Part shown: positions 25,107 through 33,147 of the stretch, one piece after another
Numbering within the stretch: the stretch's first letter is position 1
How the letters are laid out: every line of letters begins with the position of its first letter
NCBI GenBank assembly: GCA_029240075.1
Contig: JARBTQ010000029.1
Span: 1 to 33,147, forward strand
From: Chlamydiales bacterium
GTDB lineage: Bacteria; Chlamydiota; Chlamydiia; Chlamydiales; JARBTQ01
Direction of reading: 5' to 3'
Length of the DNA: 33,147 nucleotides
The notes under the pieces: model-generated
Seen by the model: only the letters and a program-made list of their open reading frames with translations
What the model was told of the DNA's origin: nothing
The model's database searches: none
Translations under genes and position numbers: made by a program

Positions 25107-28100
25107 TTAGGTTTGTAATAATTCTAAAACTTCTTGCCAAGTGAGTTTAGAGATAATCTCTTCATCATCATGAACAATGGATTCTAAATATCCTTTCTTA
25201 CGGTTTTGTAAGCTTAAGATTTTTTCTTCAATTGTGCCTAGTGTGATCATTTTATAGCAAGAAACGGATTGTTGCTGACCTAAACGGTACACTCGGTCTG
25301 TTGCTTGACTTTCTGTAGCAGGGTTCCACCACATGTCATAATGAATGACTGTATCGGCTCCAGTTAAATTAAGGCCAGTACCACCAGCTTTTAGAGAAAC
25401 TAAGAAAACAGAAATAGAAGGATCTTCATTGAATTCATTTACAATCTTTAAACGATTTTTACTAGATCCATCTAAATAGGCAAACTTAATTCCCATTTGC
25501 TCAAAGTCATCACGCATAATCTTTAACATGCGTGTATATTGGCTAAATATTACAGTTTTATGTTGCCCCTCGATTAGAGTTGTTACTAAGTCAAGTAACA
25601 TGTCGTATTTAGCGGAATCACCAGTTTCTACTTTCTCTTTTGCGAAGATAGCAGGGTGGCAGCAAATTTGTTTCAGCCTAGTAAGAGTTGCTAGAACGTG
25701 AATGTGAACCTTTTCAAATCCTTCTTTTTCAACTAAACGTGATAACTCTTGTCTAGCAGACTGGGCATAAGTATGATAGAGCTCTTGTTGTACATCTGAA
25801 AGATGGCAGTGATACAAGATGTTTGAAATAGGGGGTAACTCTTTCAATACATCGCGCTTAAGACGTCTTAGTACAAAAGGAGCTGTTTTTTTGCGTAAGG
25901 TCTCTAAGCTATTATTTCCTGTAAGTCCTATATTGCGGATATATTTCTCAACAAATCTTTCATAAGAACTAAGTAAACCTGGCATTAAGAAGTCAAAGAG
26001 GCTCCACAATTCTTCTAAGGAATTTTCAATAGGCGTACCCGTAAGGACTAAGCGATACATAGCCTGTACAAGCTTCGCAGATTTAGCATTACGAGTGCCT
26101 CTATTCTTAATATGCTGTGCTTCATCAAGAATAGCATAGACAAAGCCAATCTTTTTATAAATATCGATATCTTTTTGAAGCAAGCCATAAGAGGTGATGA
26201 TGATATCGTAATCTTTAATTAATTCTAAACGCTTTTTACGTACGTTAGGAGTCCCGTCAATAATGAGGACACGAAGATTTGGATTAAACTTACTAAACTC
26301 TTCTTTCCAGTTATAAAGTAAGGATGTCGGAGCTACAATAAGAGAAATCGACTTAGGATGTGCAACATGGTGCTGAGTTACAGCGACGATAGTTTGTAAA
26401 GTTTTACCAAGTCCCATGTCATCAGCAAGAATACCATTGAGATGCATACTACGTAATCTTTCTAACCAGTGTACACCCTCTAGCTGGTAGGAGCGTAAAG
26501 TAGCATTTATCTCTGCTGGAACAGCACTAGGTTCTAGAGAACGAATTCCTAGCATTTGTTCTTGCATGATTTTTAGCTTATCAGACATAGAGAAAGTGAT
26601 TGGCAAACCTTCAAAGTTTGCAGAATCCATAGAAGCTAAGCTCCAAAGAGGGCGCTTCTCTTCACACTCCTCTAACTTACGTATACCTAATTCTTCAAGA
26701 AGAGGTACCAGTTTAGCCATCTTAGCAAGGTCAAGTACTAAGATTTTTTTGATAGAGATACTATTTGAATCTTCTTTACGCCCTCTTTTCTTCTTCTCTT
26801 CAATTTCTATGAAGGAGCGCTTGGAGCATACACATTCCCATAACAAGTCTAATTTGACTCCTAGTAGATGACCTTCTACAAATAATTCTACTAAATAAGA
26901 ATCGACTGCTTCACATTCTTTAAGGTGAACTTTAAATTTGGTTTCTTCATATACAAATTGATCTAAGAGAGCTTGTGGGCAGTTGAATTTAACTCTATGT
27001 TGATAATTAGGGACAATCTCTGTCATAAATTCAACAATTTTTTTCTCCGATTTTGCAACGTAGTGTCCAGTCTTAGTGTCATGTACAAAATCTTGGAATA
27101 AAGAGTGAATAAGTTCTCTTTCTTCAGTTAAATTTCGTGCTAAAATTCCTTCATCTTTAATGAACATTGCTAAGTGGTTATAACTTAGTTTTGTAGCGTT
27201 TGCGGGGATTTCAATGTCATCATAAATAAAAAATAATGCAGCTTCTAATTCATCGCCTAAGTATTGAATATCGCAACGAGCACGTAATTGACCTGCAAAT
27301 GGTACAGTAATAAATTGTTCGATACATGACTGATTACGGACCTCAGCAAAGCGCTGCAATTCAGGTAAGGCATTCTCTACGAAAGTCCCGAATAAAGGTT
27401 CAGGGACCGTAATGTCTCGTATAAGAGATAGTTGTCTTAGGTGTGCTCGCTTGATTTGCTCAGGGAAACGGTAATAAATGTGTCTATAAATAAGTCCCGG
27501 TGTTGCACATTCTAACATTAAGCCTTCTTCAGGATTAATGACAGAGCCTTCCAGTACGATACTAGGTTTTAATAAAAGTTTGGGTGCAGGAGTTTCTAAA
27601 TAATCTAGATCAAAACGTAGTTGACAAGACGTATTTGAGAAAAGGACAGAACTTTCTAAATTATTATAGTATAAATAAGGAAGAGCGAGATGTTCACCAG
27701 CTTTTGCTACGATAGACTGCTGATTAACCTTATTAAGGGCGAATTCATGAGCTTTTGCAAGTAAAGCTCCAAAAGCTTCAATATCTAGCTTGCCTGAACG
27801 CTGCTGTGTCTCGACGTCAGTTTTAACAGTTACATGAGTCAGTATCAGTCGTAATAAAGTATAGCTTTCTTCTGAAAAGGACATCTGAGTAAAGAAATAA
27901 CGCCTTCCTCCAATATAAAGAGGCTCTTGATAGCGAATAGCATCTAGAAATTCTTGGGCAGATGGAATATTTAGTGGCTTAGATCTGCCAGGAAGCCTTA
28001 AAGCAAATTGAATATCAGGTAGCGTATAGGGTACAGTCCTCTCTTCAAGTTCAGAACTTTTACTGAAAATAATTGCGATCTCAGCTTTGTCCTCTGTGAT

Positions 28101-28610
28101 TTTTTCAGCGGGTAGAAAGAAAGGGGAGCGTGTAAGTACTAAAGAAGCTCCAATATATTCTTGCAAAGCTTGCTTTTGGTATTCAGCATCTTTACGCAAA
28201 ATTTCTTTATTAAGAGCTTCATGGAATGTTTCACGTAGTTTTGCTTTTTCTTGCTCATCAATTTCATGAAACGTTTCTAGATTAGCTTCTTGAGAAAAAT
28301 CCACAACAATTTTGTCAAAATTGTCTTCTAGATAGAAGAGAACCGCAGCCAAGTGTTGGCAATCACAATGGTATGTGCAGTCACAATTAGAGTCCGTTGT
28401 TTCAGATTCTATGCGATCGATTTCAATTTCTGTTTCGTGATTGTTTCCAAACTTTCCTTCAATTTGTGCGCTTAGTCGCAAGGTATTAGTGTTCATATGA
28501 ACAATTTTAGCAGAAAGGATCATCCCTTTCTTATAAAGTTCCTTTCCACTTTTAAGAACTGCTGGAGCAAAATCTTGTCTAAGTTTACGAAAATTTAACA
28601 TCGTTTTCAT
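25107..28610 (-). CDS. SWIM-domain SNF2-family DNA helicase/ATPase
   Basis: 1167 aa. It has a SWIM zinc finger near the N-terminus (C76-x-C78 and C84-x-H86, within CDCTYHCDCQH), then about 560 residues without clear motifs. The SNF2 core begins near residue 700: Walker A ADDMGLGKTLQT (about 727-738), LDEAQHIKN as the DExH box (about 828), LTGTPIENSLEELWSLFDFL, and the helicase C-terminal half with GTGLNLTGADTVIHYDMWW and TDRVYRLGQQ. Such proteins move along or remodel DNA-protein complexes using ATP. In C. trachomatis the SNF2 gene CT708 lies next to mreB, as here. A promoter-like pair lies 33-61 bases before the ATG. Confidence 0.95.
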   Translation of the reverse strand: MKTMLNFRKLRQDFAPAVLKSGKELYKKGMILSAKIVHMNTNTLRLSAQIEGKFGNNHETEIEIDRIESETTDSNCDCTYHCDCQHLAAVLFYLEDNFDKIVVDFSQEANLETFHEIDEQEKAKLRETFHEALNKEILRKDAEYQKQALQEYIGASLVLTRSPFFLPAEKITEDKAEIAIIFSKSSELEERTVPYTLPDIQFALRLPGRSKPLNIPSAQEFLDAIRYQEPLYIGGRRYFFTQMSFSEESYTLLRLILTHVTVKTDVETQQRSGKLDIEAFGALLAKAHEFALNKVNQQSIVAKAGEHLALPYLYYNNLESSVLFSNTSCQLRFDLDYLETPAPKLLLKPSIVLEGSVINPEEGLMLECATPGLIYRHIYYRFPEQIKRAHLRQLSLIRDITVPEPLFGTFVENALPELQRFAEVRNQSCIEQFITVPFAGQLRARCDIQYLGDELEAALFFIYDDIEIPANATKLSYNHLAMFIKDEGILARNLTEERELIHSLFQDFVHDTKTGHYVAKSEKKIVEFMTEIVPNYQHRVKFNCPQALLDQFVYEETKFKVHLKECEAVDSYLVELFVEGHLLGVKLDLLWECVCSKRSFIEIEEKKKRGRKEDSNSISIKKILVLDLAKMAKLVPLLEELGIRKLEECEEKRPLWSLASMDSANFEGLPITFSMSDKLKIMQEQMLGIRSLEPSAVPAEINATLRSYQLEGVHWLERLRSMHLNGILADDMGLGKTLQTIVAVTQHHVAHPKSISLIVAPTSLLYNWKEEFSKFNPNLRVLIIDGTPNVRKKRLELIKDYDIIITSYGLLQKDIDIYKKIGFVYAILDEAQHIKNRGTRNAKSAKLVQAMYRLVLTGTPIENSLEELWSLFDFLMPGLLSSYERFVEKYIRNIGLTGNNSLETLRKKTAPFVLRRLKRDVLKELPPISNILYHCHLSDVQQELYHTYAQSARQELSRLVEKEGFEKVHIHVLATLTRLKQICCHPAIFAKEKVETGDSAKYDMLLDLVTTLIEGQHKTVIFSQYTRMLKIMRDDFEQMGIKFAYLDGSSKNRLKIVNEFNEDPSISVFLVSLKAGGTGLNLTGADTVIHYDMWWNPATESQATDRVYRLGQQQSVSCYKMITLGTIEEKILSLQNRKKGYLESIVHDDEEIISKLTWQEVLELLQT

Positions 28611-28642
28611 ATATTGGACTGGGCTCGAGTTAATAATTTTCT

Positions 28643-28671
28643 AGCATATTGACTCTCTAGAAATGTAGCAA
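28643..28671 (-). promoter_or_regulatory. Candidate promoter of the SNF2-mreB operon
   Basis: On the minus strand, TTGCTA (28671-28666), a 17-base gap, then TATGCT (28648-28643). Each hexamer matches four of six consensus bases. Transcription would begin near 28636, about 26 bases before the start codon. Confidence 0.45.
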
Positions 28672-29244
28672 AGTGATTTATAGGGCTTTTACAACACTGC
28701 GGTCATAGAGAATTTATATAGCAACAATGTCGTGCAAGAGGTCTTATGTTATATTGAAATACACTTTATATTCATGCCCTAATCGCTGTAAAAAAACACA
28801 CAAACAAATCTTTATGCATCTGAGAGGGTTTTAAATGTAAGGCTTAAATTGCTTCCTCATTTAAACGATTTAACAAAAAAAAACCAAGTAAATTAAGCAC
28901 AAAAGCTTGAATTTTTACTTTAAAATTTAATAACAAGCTTAGAGAAAAGCACCTGCATGATAAAAAGTCAAAACTTAAGGTTGATTTAAACTTAGATAAG
29001 ATCAACTACAAAGGTATTATCACTTGCAAATAGCGGCATTTCTTGCTTTATAAAATAAAAATCTTCAAGTTTTACAGGTAGTACCATTAATTTTCTGTAT
29101 AGAATACGAAAAAATAAGCAGGGTCTTGCAGACTAAAAATCGATTCAACTATTATTCGCAACTTTTCTTTTGGTTGAAAATAAGCGGCTTAAGCAGGTTG
29201 AAGTCGGGCGTAGTCACTAAATTTTTGGCATTATAAAAAATGCA

Positions 29245-29274
29245 TTGCGTAAAAAATCTAAGCAAAAGTATACT
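29245..29274 (+). promoter_or_regulatory. Candidate promoter for the tRNA-Gly genes
   Basis: TTGCGT (29245-29250), an 18-base gap, then TATACT (29269-29274). The -10 box is 5 of 6. The transcript would start near 29281, about 40 bases before the first tRNA. Confidence 0.5.
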
Positions 29275-29319
29275 GCAGATATTCTATTTAAAGATAGAAG
29301 ATTTAACTTCAATTTTAGT

Positions 29320-29391
29320 GCGGGTGTAGCTCAGTGGTAGAGCGTCACGTTGCCAACGTGAATGTCGTGAGTTCAAGCCTCATCACCCGCT
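29320..29391 (+). tRNA. tRNA-Gly (GCC), copy 1
   Basis: 72 bases. The acceptor stem GCGGGTG pairs with CACCCGC, with a T discriminator, the usual base for glycine. The anticodon loop TTGCCAA gives anticodon GCC, between CACGT-side arms that pair fully. The D-arm is GCTCAGTGGTAGAGC and the T-loop TTCAAGC. CCA is not encoded. Three bases differ from copy 2. Confidence 0.97.
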
Positions 29392-29460
29392 AATTTAAAT
29401 GAAAAGTATTTTCAACGTTTTCTTAACAAAGCTTTGAGAAAAGTTTTTGTAATTTTATAT

Positions 29461-29532
29461 GCGGGTGTAGCTCAGCGGTAGAGCGTCACGTTGCCAACGT
29501 GAATGTCGTGAGTTCGAACCTCATCACCCGCT
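29461..29532 (+). tRNA. tRNA-Gly (GCC), copy 2
   Basis: 72 bases, with the same acceptor and anticodon arms as copy 1. It differs by one base in the D-loop (AGCGGT) and by two in the T-loop, which is TTCGAAC, the more usual form. CCA is not encoded. It lies 69 bases after copy 1, so a joint transcript is likely, from the promoter at 29245. Confidence 0.97.
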
Positions 29533-29635
29533 AACTTCTTCAAGATTTTCTAAAAATTTCCTAAAAATTTACAAGACCAAATATTCAGTTATTTAATTGC
29601 ATCTAGTTCTATTTGCCAGTTTTTTGGGAACGAAT

Positions 29636-29671
29636 GTCTCCAACACTAAAAAAGTTGTTCTAGGTGGAGAC
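29636..29671. other. Small inverted repeat GTCTCCA/TGGAGAC
   Basis: A 7-bp perfect pair (29636-29642 and 29665-29671) between the tRNAs and the 3' end of rpsU. It could act as a weak terminator for either, but no T-run follows on either side. Confidence 0.3.
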
Positions 29672-29731
29672 AATGCATCTATCTGAATGTTAGCTCAATT
29701 AATAATCATAAGCTAGACATGGATTTAAAGC

Positions 29732-29905
29732 TTAACGCTTGTATTTGAGGGCAGCTTTGGACTTTGCTCGATTCTTTACAGAGGGTTTATCATAGAAGCG
29801 ATGAGCTTTAGCAGCTTTCATAATACCTTCTTTATCTAATTTCTTTTTCAAAGCTCTTAAAGCTTTATCGAGAGAATCCCCCGATTTTAAACGTATGCTT
29901 GGCAT
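29732..29905 (-). CDS. rpsU: 30S ribosomal protein S21
   Basis: 57 aa, a normal length for chlamydial S21. It starts [20 protein letters not shown] and continues with the conserved [16 protein letters not shown] and the very basic end [13 protein letters not shown]21 sits near the anti-Shine-Dalgarno end of 16S rRNA in the small subunit and helps initiation. Its own ribosome site is an exact AAGGAGG (29909-29915, minus strand) only 3 bases from the ATG, closer than the usual 5-9. In C. trachomatis rpsU sits beside dnaJ; that neighbour is absent here. Confidence 0.95.
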   Translation of the reverse strand: MPSIRLKSGDSLDKALRALKKKLDKEGIMKAAKAHRFYDKPSVKNRAKSKAALKYKR

Positions 29906-30446
29906 AAGCCTCCTTGTTTAGGTTTGTTTTAATAAATTCATCAAAAAACGGTGATACGATCCCCATTTTCCTCTGTATTAACCACAATTAAACCTTTTTA
30001 TATTCTTTTATGTCTAATACAGTGTTCAAAAATCATTTAACACCTTCATAGCAATTAATTTGCTTCGGTATGCTAATTCGTTGCTAATCTTGTACGTATC
30101 TTATCTTACAGGTGTAAAAACTTAAAATACATTTTATGCAGCTGAAAAATAAACAGCATGTGTTTTCAAAGTTAATTCCTATAATCATACTTATTCTATC
30201 TATACTTTTTCAAGAATCATCGCAGATAACTGTGAAAAAAATAGTGTTCAACGTGTCTATTTCTTAAATAACAGTGTATATTAAAGCTCTTGTAGAGATA
30301 TTTATCATTTGATTCGACAAAGCCTCTGAAAAAAGAGTTTTGCAAAAGGTTTATTCAGACATTACTATTTAATCCGCTTTTTGCTATACACGAAAATATT
30401 AAGGACAAAGCATTCCTACCTCAACAGCTTAAAATACGGTTTAACA
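29906..30446. other. Divergent gene-free spacer, 541 bp
   Basis: It lies between rpsU (minus) and the helical lipoprotein gene (plus). AT-rich. A 43-codon frame at 30136-30267 encodes a hydrophobic helix (KLIPIIILILSILF) but has no ribosome site. No strong promoter pair is evident for either gene. Confidence 0.45.
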
Positions 30447-31547
30447 ATGAAGAAAGTTGTTTCTAGTTTTACTCCTTTCAGGACAAATTTAATGATTGCA
30501 ATGATAGGTGTTACTTTTCTATGTGGCTGCGGAGGACAGCAGCGGCGAGAAGCTAGCCGTATTCAATCTTTATTAGATGAAAGCGACCTTTTAATCGAGG
30601 CAAGGGACTACAATCTAGCCAAGGAAAAAGGGCAAAAAGCTATAATAGATGTTTCGAAACTTTTAGAAAAACATCCAGACCAAATTGAATACCTTTTGTT
30701 ACGTTCACGTGCAGCCATGGTTGTATTTATGGCAAAGAATGCTATAATTCTGCAATCTGCAAAACCCCAACCCCAAAGTTTAGTAGCTTTACCTGCAAAG
30801 GATGCCTATATTGATTACGATAAGGATGTAAAAATGGCCTTAAATGACGTAAAGGTTGTTCTAGGTAAAGAAGATTCCTTGAGTTTAGAGCAAAAAGCAG
30901 CTTCCTATGCAACCTTAGCTACAATATATCGACTTGACGCACTGACTATGCAAGATGCATATGATGCCTATGGCAAAGCAGTAAATACAAATTTAAAGTG
31001 GAAAGAAGAGCTACGGGATAAGATAGCAAAAGGTCGTAATACAAATGCTCCTATCTCAATGACGACTTTAGACAAAGAAATTAAACAATTAATGTTATCT
31101 CGGATTGAAGTCACCTTAGCTTTGAAAAACTGGCAAAAAGCTTTAGATCTTTTAGAGAGCAATATGGCTAAAAAAGATCTAAAATACTTTGACGCACAGA
31201 TGCAAATTTTAGAAAACAATATTGCAGATACGCAAAGAAAATTAGAATCTGATTTTCAAAAGGAGGCTTCTTCTAAAAAAGACAAAATATCGCAACAGAT
31301 TGAAGAAATGAAGAAGATTCAAGCACAAAAAGATCCTTCTCAACTCCATGCCATAGGTAATTATACGAATTATGAGGTAGCCCTTATGGATTTAGAATTG
31401 GAACTAACTTATATTAAAAACAATTTGATCTACAGAATGATTTGCTACCATAATCTAAATATGCAAGAAGAGTTTACGGAAGCTTCTACAATTTTAAGCA
31501 AATATAGCCCTGTAAAGGCTAAAGAAATTGTAAAAGCTCTTAAATAA
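30447..31547 (+). CDS. Helical lipoprotein, TPR-like
   Basis: 366 aa from ATG 30447; an in-frame ATG at 30381 would place 22 extra residues before the signal peptide and is disfavoured. The N-terminus MKKVVSSFTPFRTNLMIAM leads to TFLCGC, a lipobox with the lipidated cysteine at residue 28. The rest is helical. SLLDESDLLIEARDYNLAKE, AASYATLATIYRLDALTMQD and MLSRIEVTLALKNWQKALDL look like loose TPR-type helix pairs. A coiled-coil-like, K/E/Q-rich stretch lies at about 250-300. It resembles envelope-assembly lipoproteins only in general form; no specific family is recognised. Confidence 0.8.
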   Translation: MKKVVSSFTPFRTNLMIAMIGVTFLCGCGGQQRREASRIQSLLDESDLLIEARDYNLAKEKGQKAIIDVSKLLEKHPDQIEYLLLRSRAAMVVFMAKNAIILQSAKPQPQSLVALPAKDAYIDYDKDVKMALNDVKVVLGKEDSLSLEQKAASYATLATIYRLDALTMQDAYDAYGKAVNTNLKWKEELRDKIAKGRNTNAPISMTTLDKEIKQLMLSRIEVTLALKNWQKALDLLESNMAKKDLKYFDAQMQILENNIADTQRKLESDFQKEASSKKDKISQQIEEMKKIQAQKDPSQLHAIGNYTNYEVALMDLELELTYIKNNLIYRMICYHNLNMQEEFTEASTILSKYSPVKAKEIVKALK

Positions 31548-31554
31548 AAAAATA

Positions 31555-31818
31555 TTAAGGGTTTTGCAAAGGGGGGGCTTTTGCTTTTTCTACTTGCTGA
31601 AGCAAGGCCGCCTTTTTTAATTTAGGGTCCTTAGCATAATTTACAGTGCTAGTATCAGCCAAATTTTCCTCTTCATGTATGTACTGATCTATTGTTTGCA
31701 TTCTAGGTATATTCTTTGCTTGGTTTCTATTCTGTTTTTTCAAGTCAAATTTTCTTCTATCAGTAAATTGATTAGGAGATTTTTCTTTATCTCCCAGGGG
31801 ATTAATTGCCTGGTTCAT
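31555..31818 (-). CDS. Small hypothetical protein, 87 aa
   Basis: A hydrophilic, probably disordered protein (INPLGDKEKSPNQFTDRRKF, KNQARN-like stretches, C-terminal KAKAPPLQNP). There is no signal peptide, membrane span or recognised motif. The start ATG has no visible ribosome site. It converges on the lipoprotein gene, with 7 bases between the stops. Polar composition over 87 codons with no stop is weak support; it could be spurious. Confidence 0.45.
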   Translation of the reverse strand: MNQAINPLGDKEKSPNQFTDRRKFDLKKQNRNQAKNIPRMQTIDQYIHEEENLADTSTVNYAKDPKLKKAALLQQVEKAKAPPLQNP

Positions 31819-32010
31819 ATTTTTATTATATAATTTATAGTTTTATTGTTTCTTTTTTATTATCGACATTATTTGGTTTTATTAAACTAATGTGGTTTTT
31901 TTTGAGTAGGCTGTTTTATCGGTAGACCTCCAGTTTATTAACATGTCATAGCAATCATAGCTTCCTTGTCAATTGGTTTGCCTTTTGAATAGGGCGAGCG
32001 TTTATAAGCT

Positions 32011-33063
32011 TTAATACTTTTCTTTTACTGGAAATAACCTTAACCAAATAAACTGTTGGTACGTCATAATAGTCGTGGTTAAACCTGCAGCCATTGCTGG
32101 AGTACAAAGTTTCTTGGAGCGGCTGCACAGTGTTGAATGGGGGATAAACCAGTTATAAAAGGTTACATAGAGCCATATTGAGTTGACTTGAGTCTGCTCC
32201 TTCCAAGGCAAATAACGCGTCCTACGGTAGAAATTTCTTACACAGCTCCTTAAGCTTGCAAACCATCGTTCGATATGAATTGTATGAATGACTTTTCCTA
32301 AATTATATCCTATAAAATACTTACAACAGGATAAAGCATCTCCCATCATACATCGCAAACTTACTCCTAAGAGCAAACCATTTTTATCTCTCTTTTTTAC
32401 GACTTGAGCATACTGTACCCAGCGACATCTTAAACGTTGAGATCTTTTTCCGCAGACTCGATATAACTGACCTAACATCAGGGCTATTGCCACAACATAA
32501 GGCTGCCAACCATCTGTCAAAATCATAGGGACTTTCTTAAAGCGGGATAAAGCTTTGGCCAAAAGATGATTTGCTAAGGCTTGGTTTCTCTCTCCACATA
32601 CAAAAGCTACGATGAGCAAAGAGCGGCACGCAATTGCTGCTGCAATCCATTTAGCTCCTGTTTTTCTTATTTTGGAATGCACCTCATCATTTTGCAGAGC
32701 AGGGTCGCTCAAGTCTTTAACTTTCTCGTCATGCAGCTTTTGTCCATGCTCTGCTGTCTTTTTCCTATAGTCCTTAATTGTTTTAACATTCACACCACAA
32801 ATCTCGGCGGTCCCTTGATTGCAAACACCCCAACGGAAGCACTTCAATATTCTTTCCATGACTGCCTGACTTAAATGGCTTCTTTCCATCAAGGTATACT
32901 TCCTTTCGGAAAATTCCTTTCCACAATTTCTACATTTAAGGCGCAAAATGTCGCGATTCTTACCTGTTAATGAGCGATAACGAATGTTTCCCTGTGCGAA
33001 TTGCCCATGTAAAGAACATACTGGATTTGGGCAGGCGAATTTGGTATAATCTATTTCATTCAT
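32011..33063 (-). CDS. IS1-family-like transposase, single ORF, 350 aa
   Basis: The N-terminal zinc finger (C11, C16, C44, C47 in FACPNPVC and LKCRNCGKEF) and a helix-turn-helix (GTAEICGVNVKTIKDY) correspond to InsA. The catalytic part corresponds to InsB: D126 in QNDEVH, D184 in LTDGWQPY and E265 in HIERWFASLR, followed by RNFYRRTRYLPW. In classical IS1 these parts are joined by a -1 frameshift; here they are in one frame. The frame is complete and all three acidic residues are present, so the element may be active. On the minus strand TATAAT (33100-33095) lies 32 bases before the ATG. Confidence 0.85.
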   Translation of the reverse strand: MNEIDYTKFACPNPVCSLHGQFAQGNIRYRSLTGKNRDILRLKCRNCGKEFSERKYTLMERSHLSQAVMERILKCFRWGVCNQGTAEICGVNVKTIKDYRKKTAEHGQKLHDEKVKDLSDPALQNDEVHSKIRKTGAKWIAAAIACRSLLIVAFVCGERNQALANHLLAKALSRFKKVPMILTDGWQPYVVAIALMLGQLYRVCGKRSQRLRCRWVQYAQVVKKRDKNGLLLGVSLRCMMGDALSCCKYFIGYNLGKVIHTIHIERWFASLRSCVRNFYRRTRYLPWKEQTQVNSIWLYVTFYNWFIPHSTLCSRSKKLCTPAMAAGLTTTIMTYQQFIWLRLFPVKEKY

Positions 33064-33112
33064 GGCGGTTTTTATGTTTTTTTAGAGAATTAACATTATA
33101 AAAAACCGCCAT
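33062..33112. repeat. Inverted repeat spanning the transposase start codon
   Basis: The arms atggcggtttttat (from 33062) and ataaaaaaccgccat (to 33112) pair almost perfectly across a 22-base centre. The inner arm overlaps the ATG of the transposase, and the outer arm coincides with the proposed element end. This may be a duplicated terminal repeat or a hairpin that limits transposase expression by read-through transcripts. Confidence 0.65.
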
Positions 33113-33147
33113 TTTTGTTTTCTACGTCTAATTTTGCTAAGTTTTTT

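Larger units (their letters stand above)
28611..29319. other. Gene-free spacer, 709 bp, between the SNF2 gene and the tRNAs
   Basis: Very AT-rich. No coding frame or known RNA is recognised; I looked for RNase P, 4.5S and tmRNA signatures and found none. It holds the promoter of the SNF2 gene near its left end, the promoter of the tRNAs near its right end, and a 7-bp aagcttg/caagctt inverted pair (28903-28940). The middle part remains unexplained. Confidence 0.5.
31889..33113 (-). mobile_element. IS1-like insertion sequence, about 1.2 kb
   Basis: It surrounds the transposase gene below. The proposed ends are aatgtggtttttt (left, from 31889) and, on the other strand, aatggcggtttttt (right, ending at 33113), an imperfect inverted repeat of about 15 bp. 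I could not see a target-site duplication, so the boundaries are tentative. Confidence 0.5.

Noticed and set aside
30136-30267. 43-codon frame with a hydrophobic helix (KLIPIIILILSILF)
   Set aside because: No ribosome site and no support beyond one start-to-stop frame; left as a note in the spacer entry.

Overview
The window looks like chromosome from an environmental chlamydia (order Chlamydiales, probably Parachlamydiaceae, with a Neochlamydia-like flavour). The DNA is AT-rich. The conserved backbone matches chlamydial gene order as I remember it: a SWIM/SNF2 helicase directly upstream of mreB (CT708-CT709 in C. trachomatis), and a hypothetical gene overlapping priA (CT779-CT778). There is also an rpsU of chlamydial type and a DUF818-like alpha/beta hydrolase. 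Around this backbone lie host-interaction genes typical of amoeba symbionts: four ankyrin-repeat proteins, an O-GlcNAc-transferase-like TPR protein, lipoproteins and decayed IS elements. The genus is an inference from protein style; no marker gene here proves it.

Region 1 (1-3854) is a decaying polymorphic-toxin-like locus. It holds the multiply frameshifted end of a large protein, with one break caused by a perfect 31-bp tandem duplication. Next come an intact 414-aa membrane protein and a broken toxin tip ending in a colicin E3-type rRNase domain. Two small CC...CPWC zinc-ribbon proteins follow and are the candidate immunity genes; the second has lost its normal C-terminus next to an IS30 remnant.

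Region 2 (3857-10800) has mostly minus-strand accessory genes: two ankyrin proteins, a pentapeptide-repeat/GNAT pair, a DUF892 ferritin-like protein and an LEA-like repetitive lipoprotein. A third ankyrin protein lies on the plus strand. Two copies of a 76-bp dispersed hairpin repeat lie in the spacers.

Region 3 (10810-19316) is on the plus strand: a TPR/OGT glycosyltransferase, a DAACS-type dicarboxylate/amino-acid symporter, an exported P-loop kinase-like protein, and a 1237-aa ankyrin protein with a possible His/Cys enzyme segment and a basic NLS-like tail.

Region 4 (19362-28610) is the conserved minus-strand backbone: hypothetical-priA (ATGA overlap), the alpha/beta hydrolase, and SNF2-mreB, closed by a good intrinsic terminator.

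Region 5 (28611-33147) has a long gene-free stretch with a promoter, two tRNA-Gly(GCC) genes, rpsU, a helical lipoprotein, a small hypothetical gene and an IS1-like element with a single-ORF transposase.
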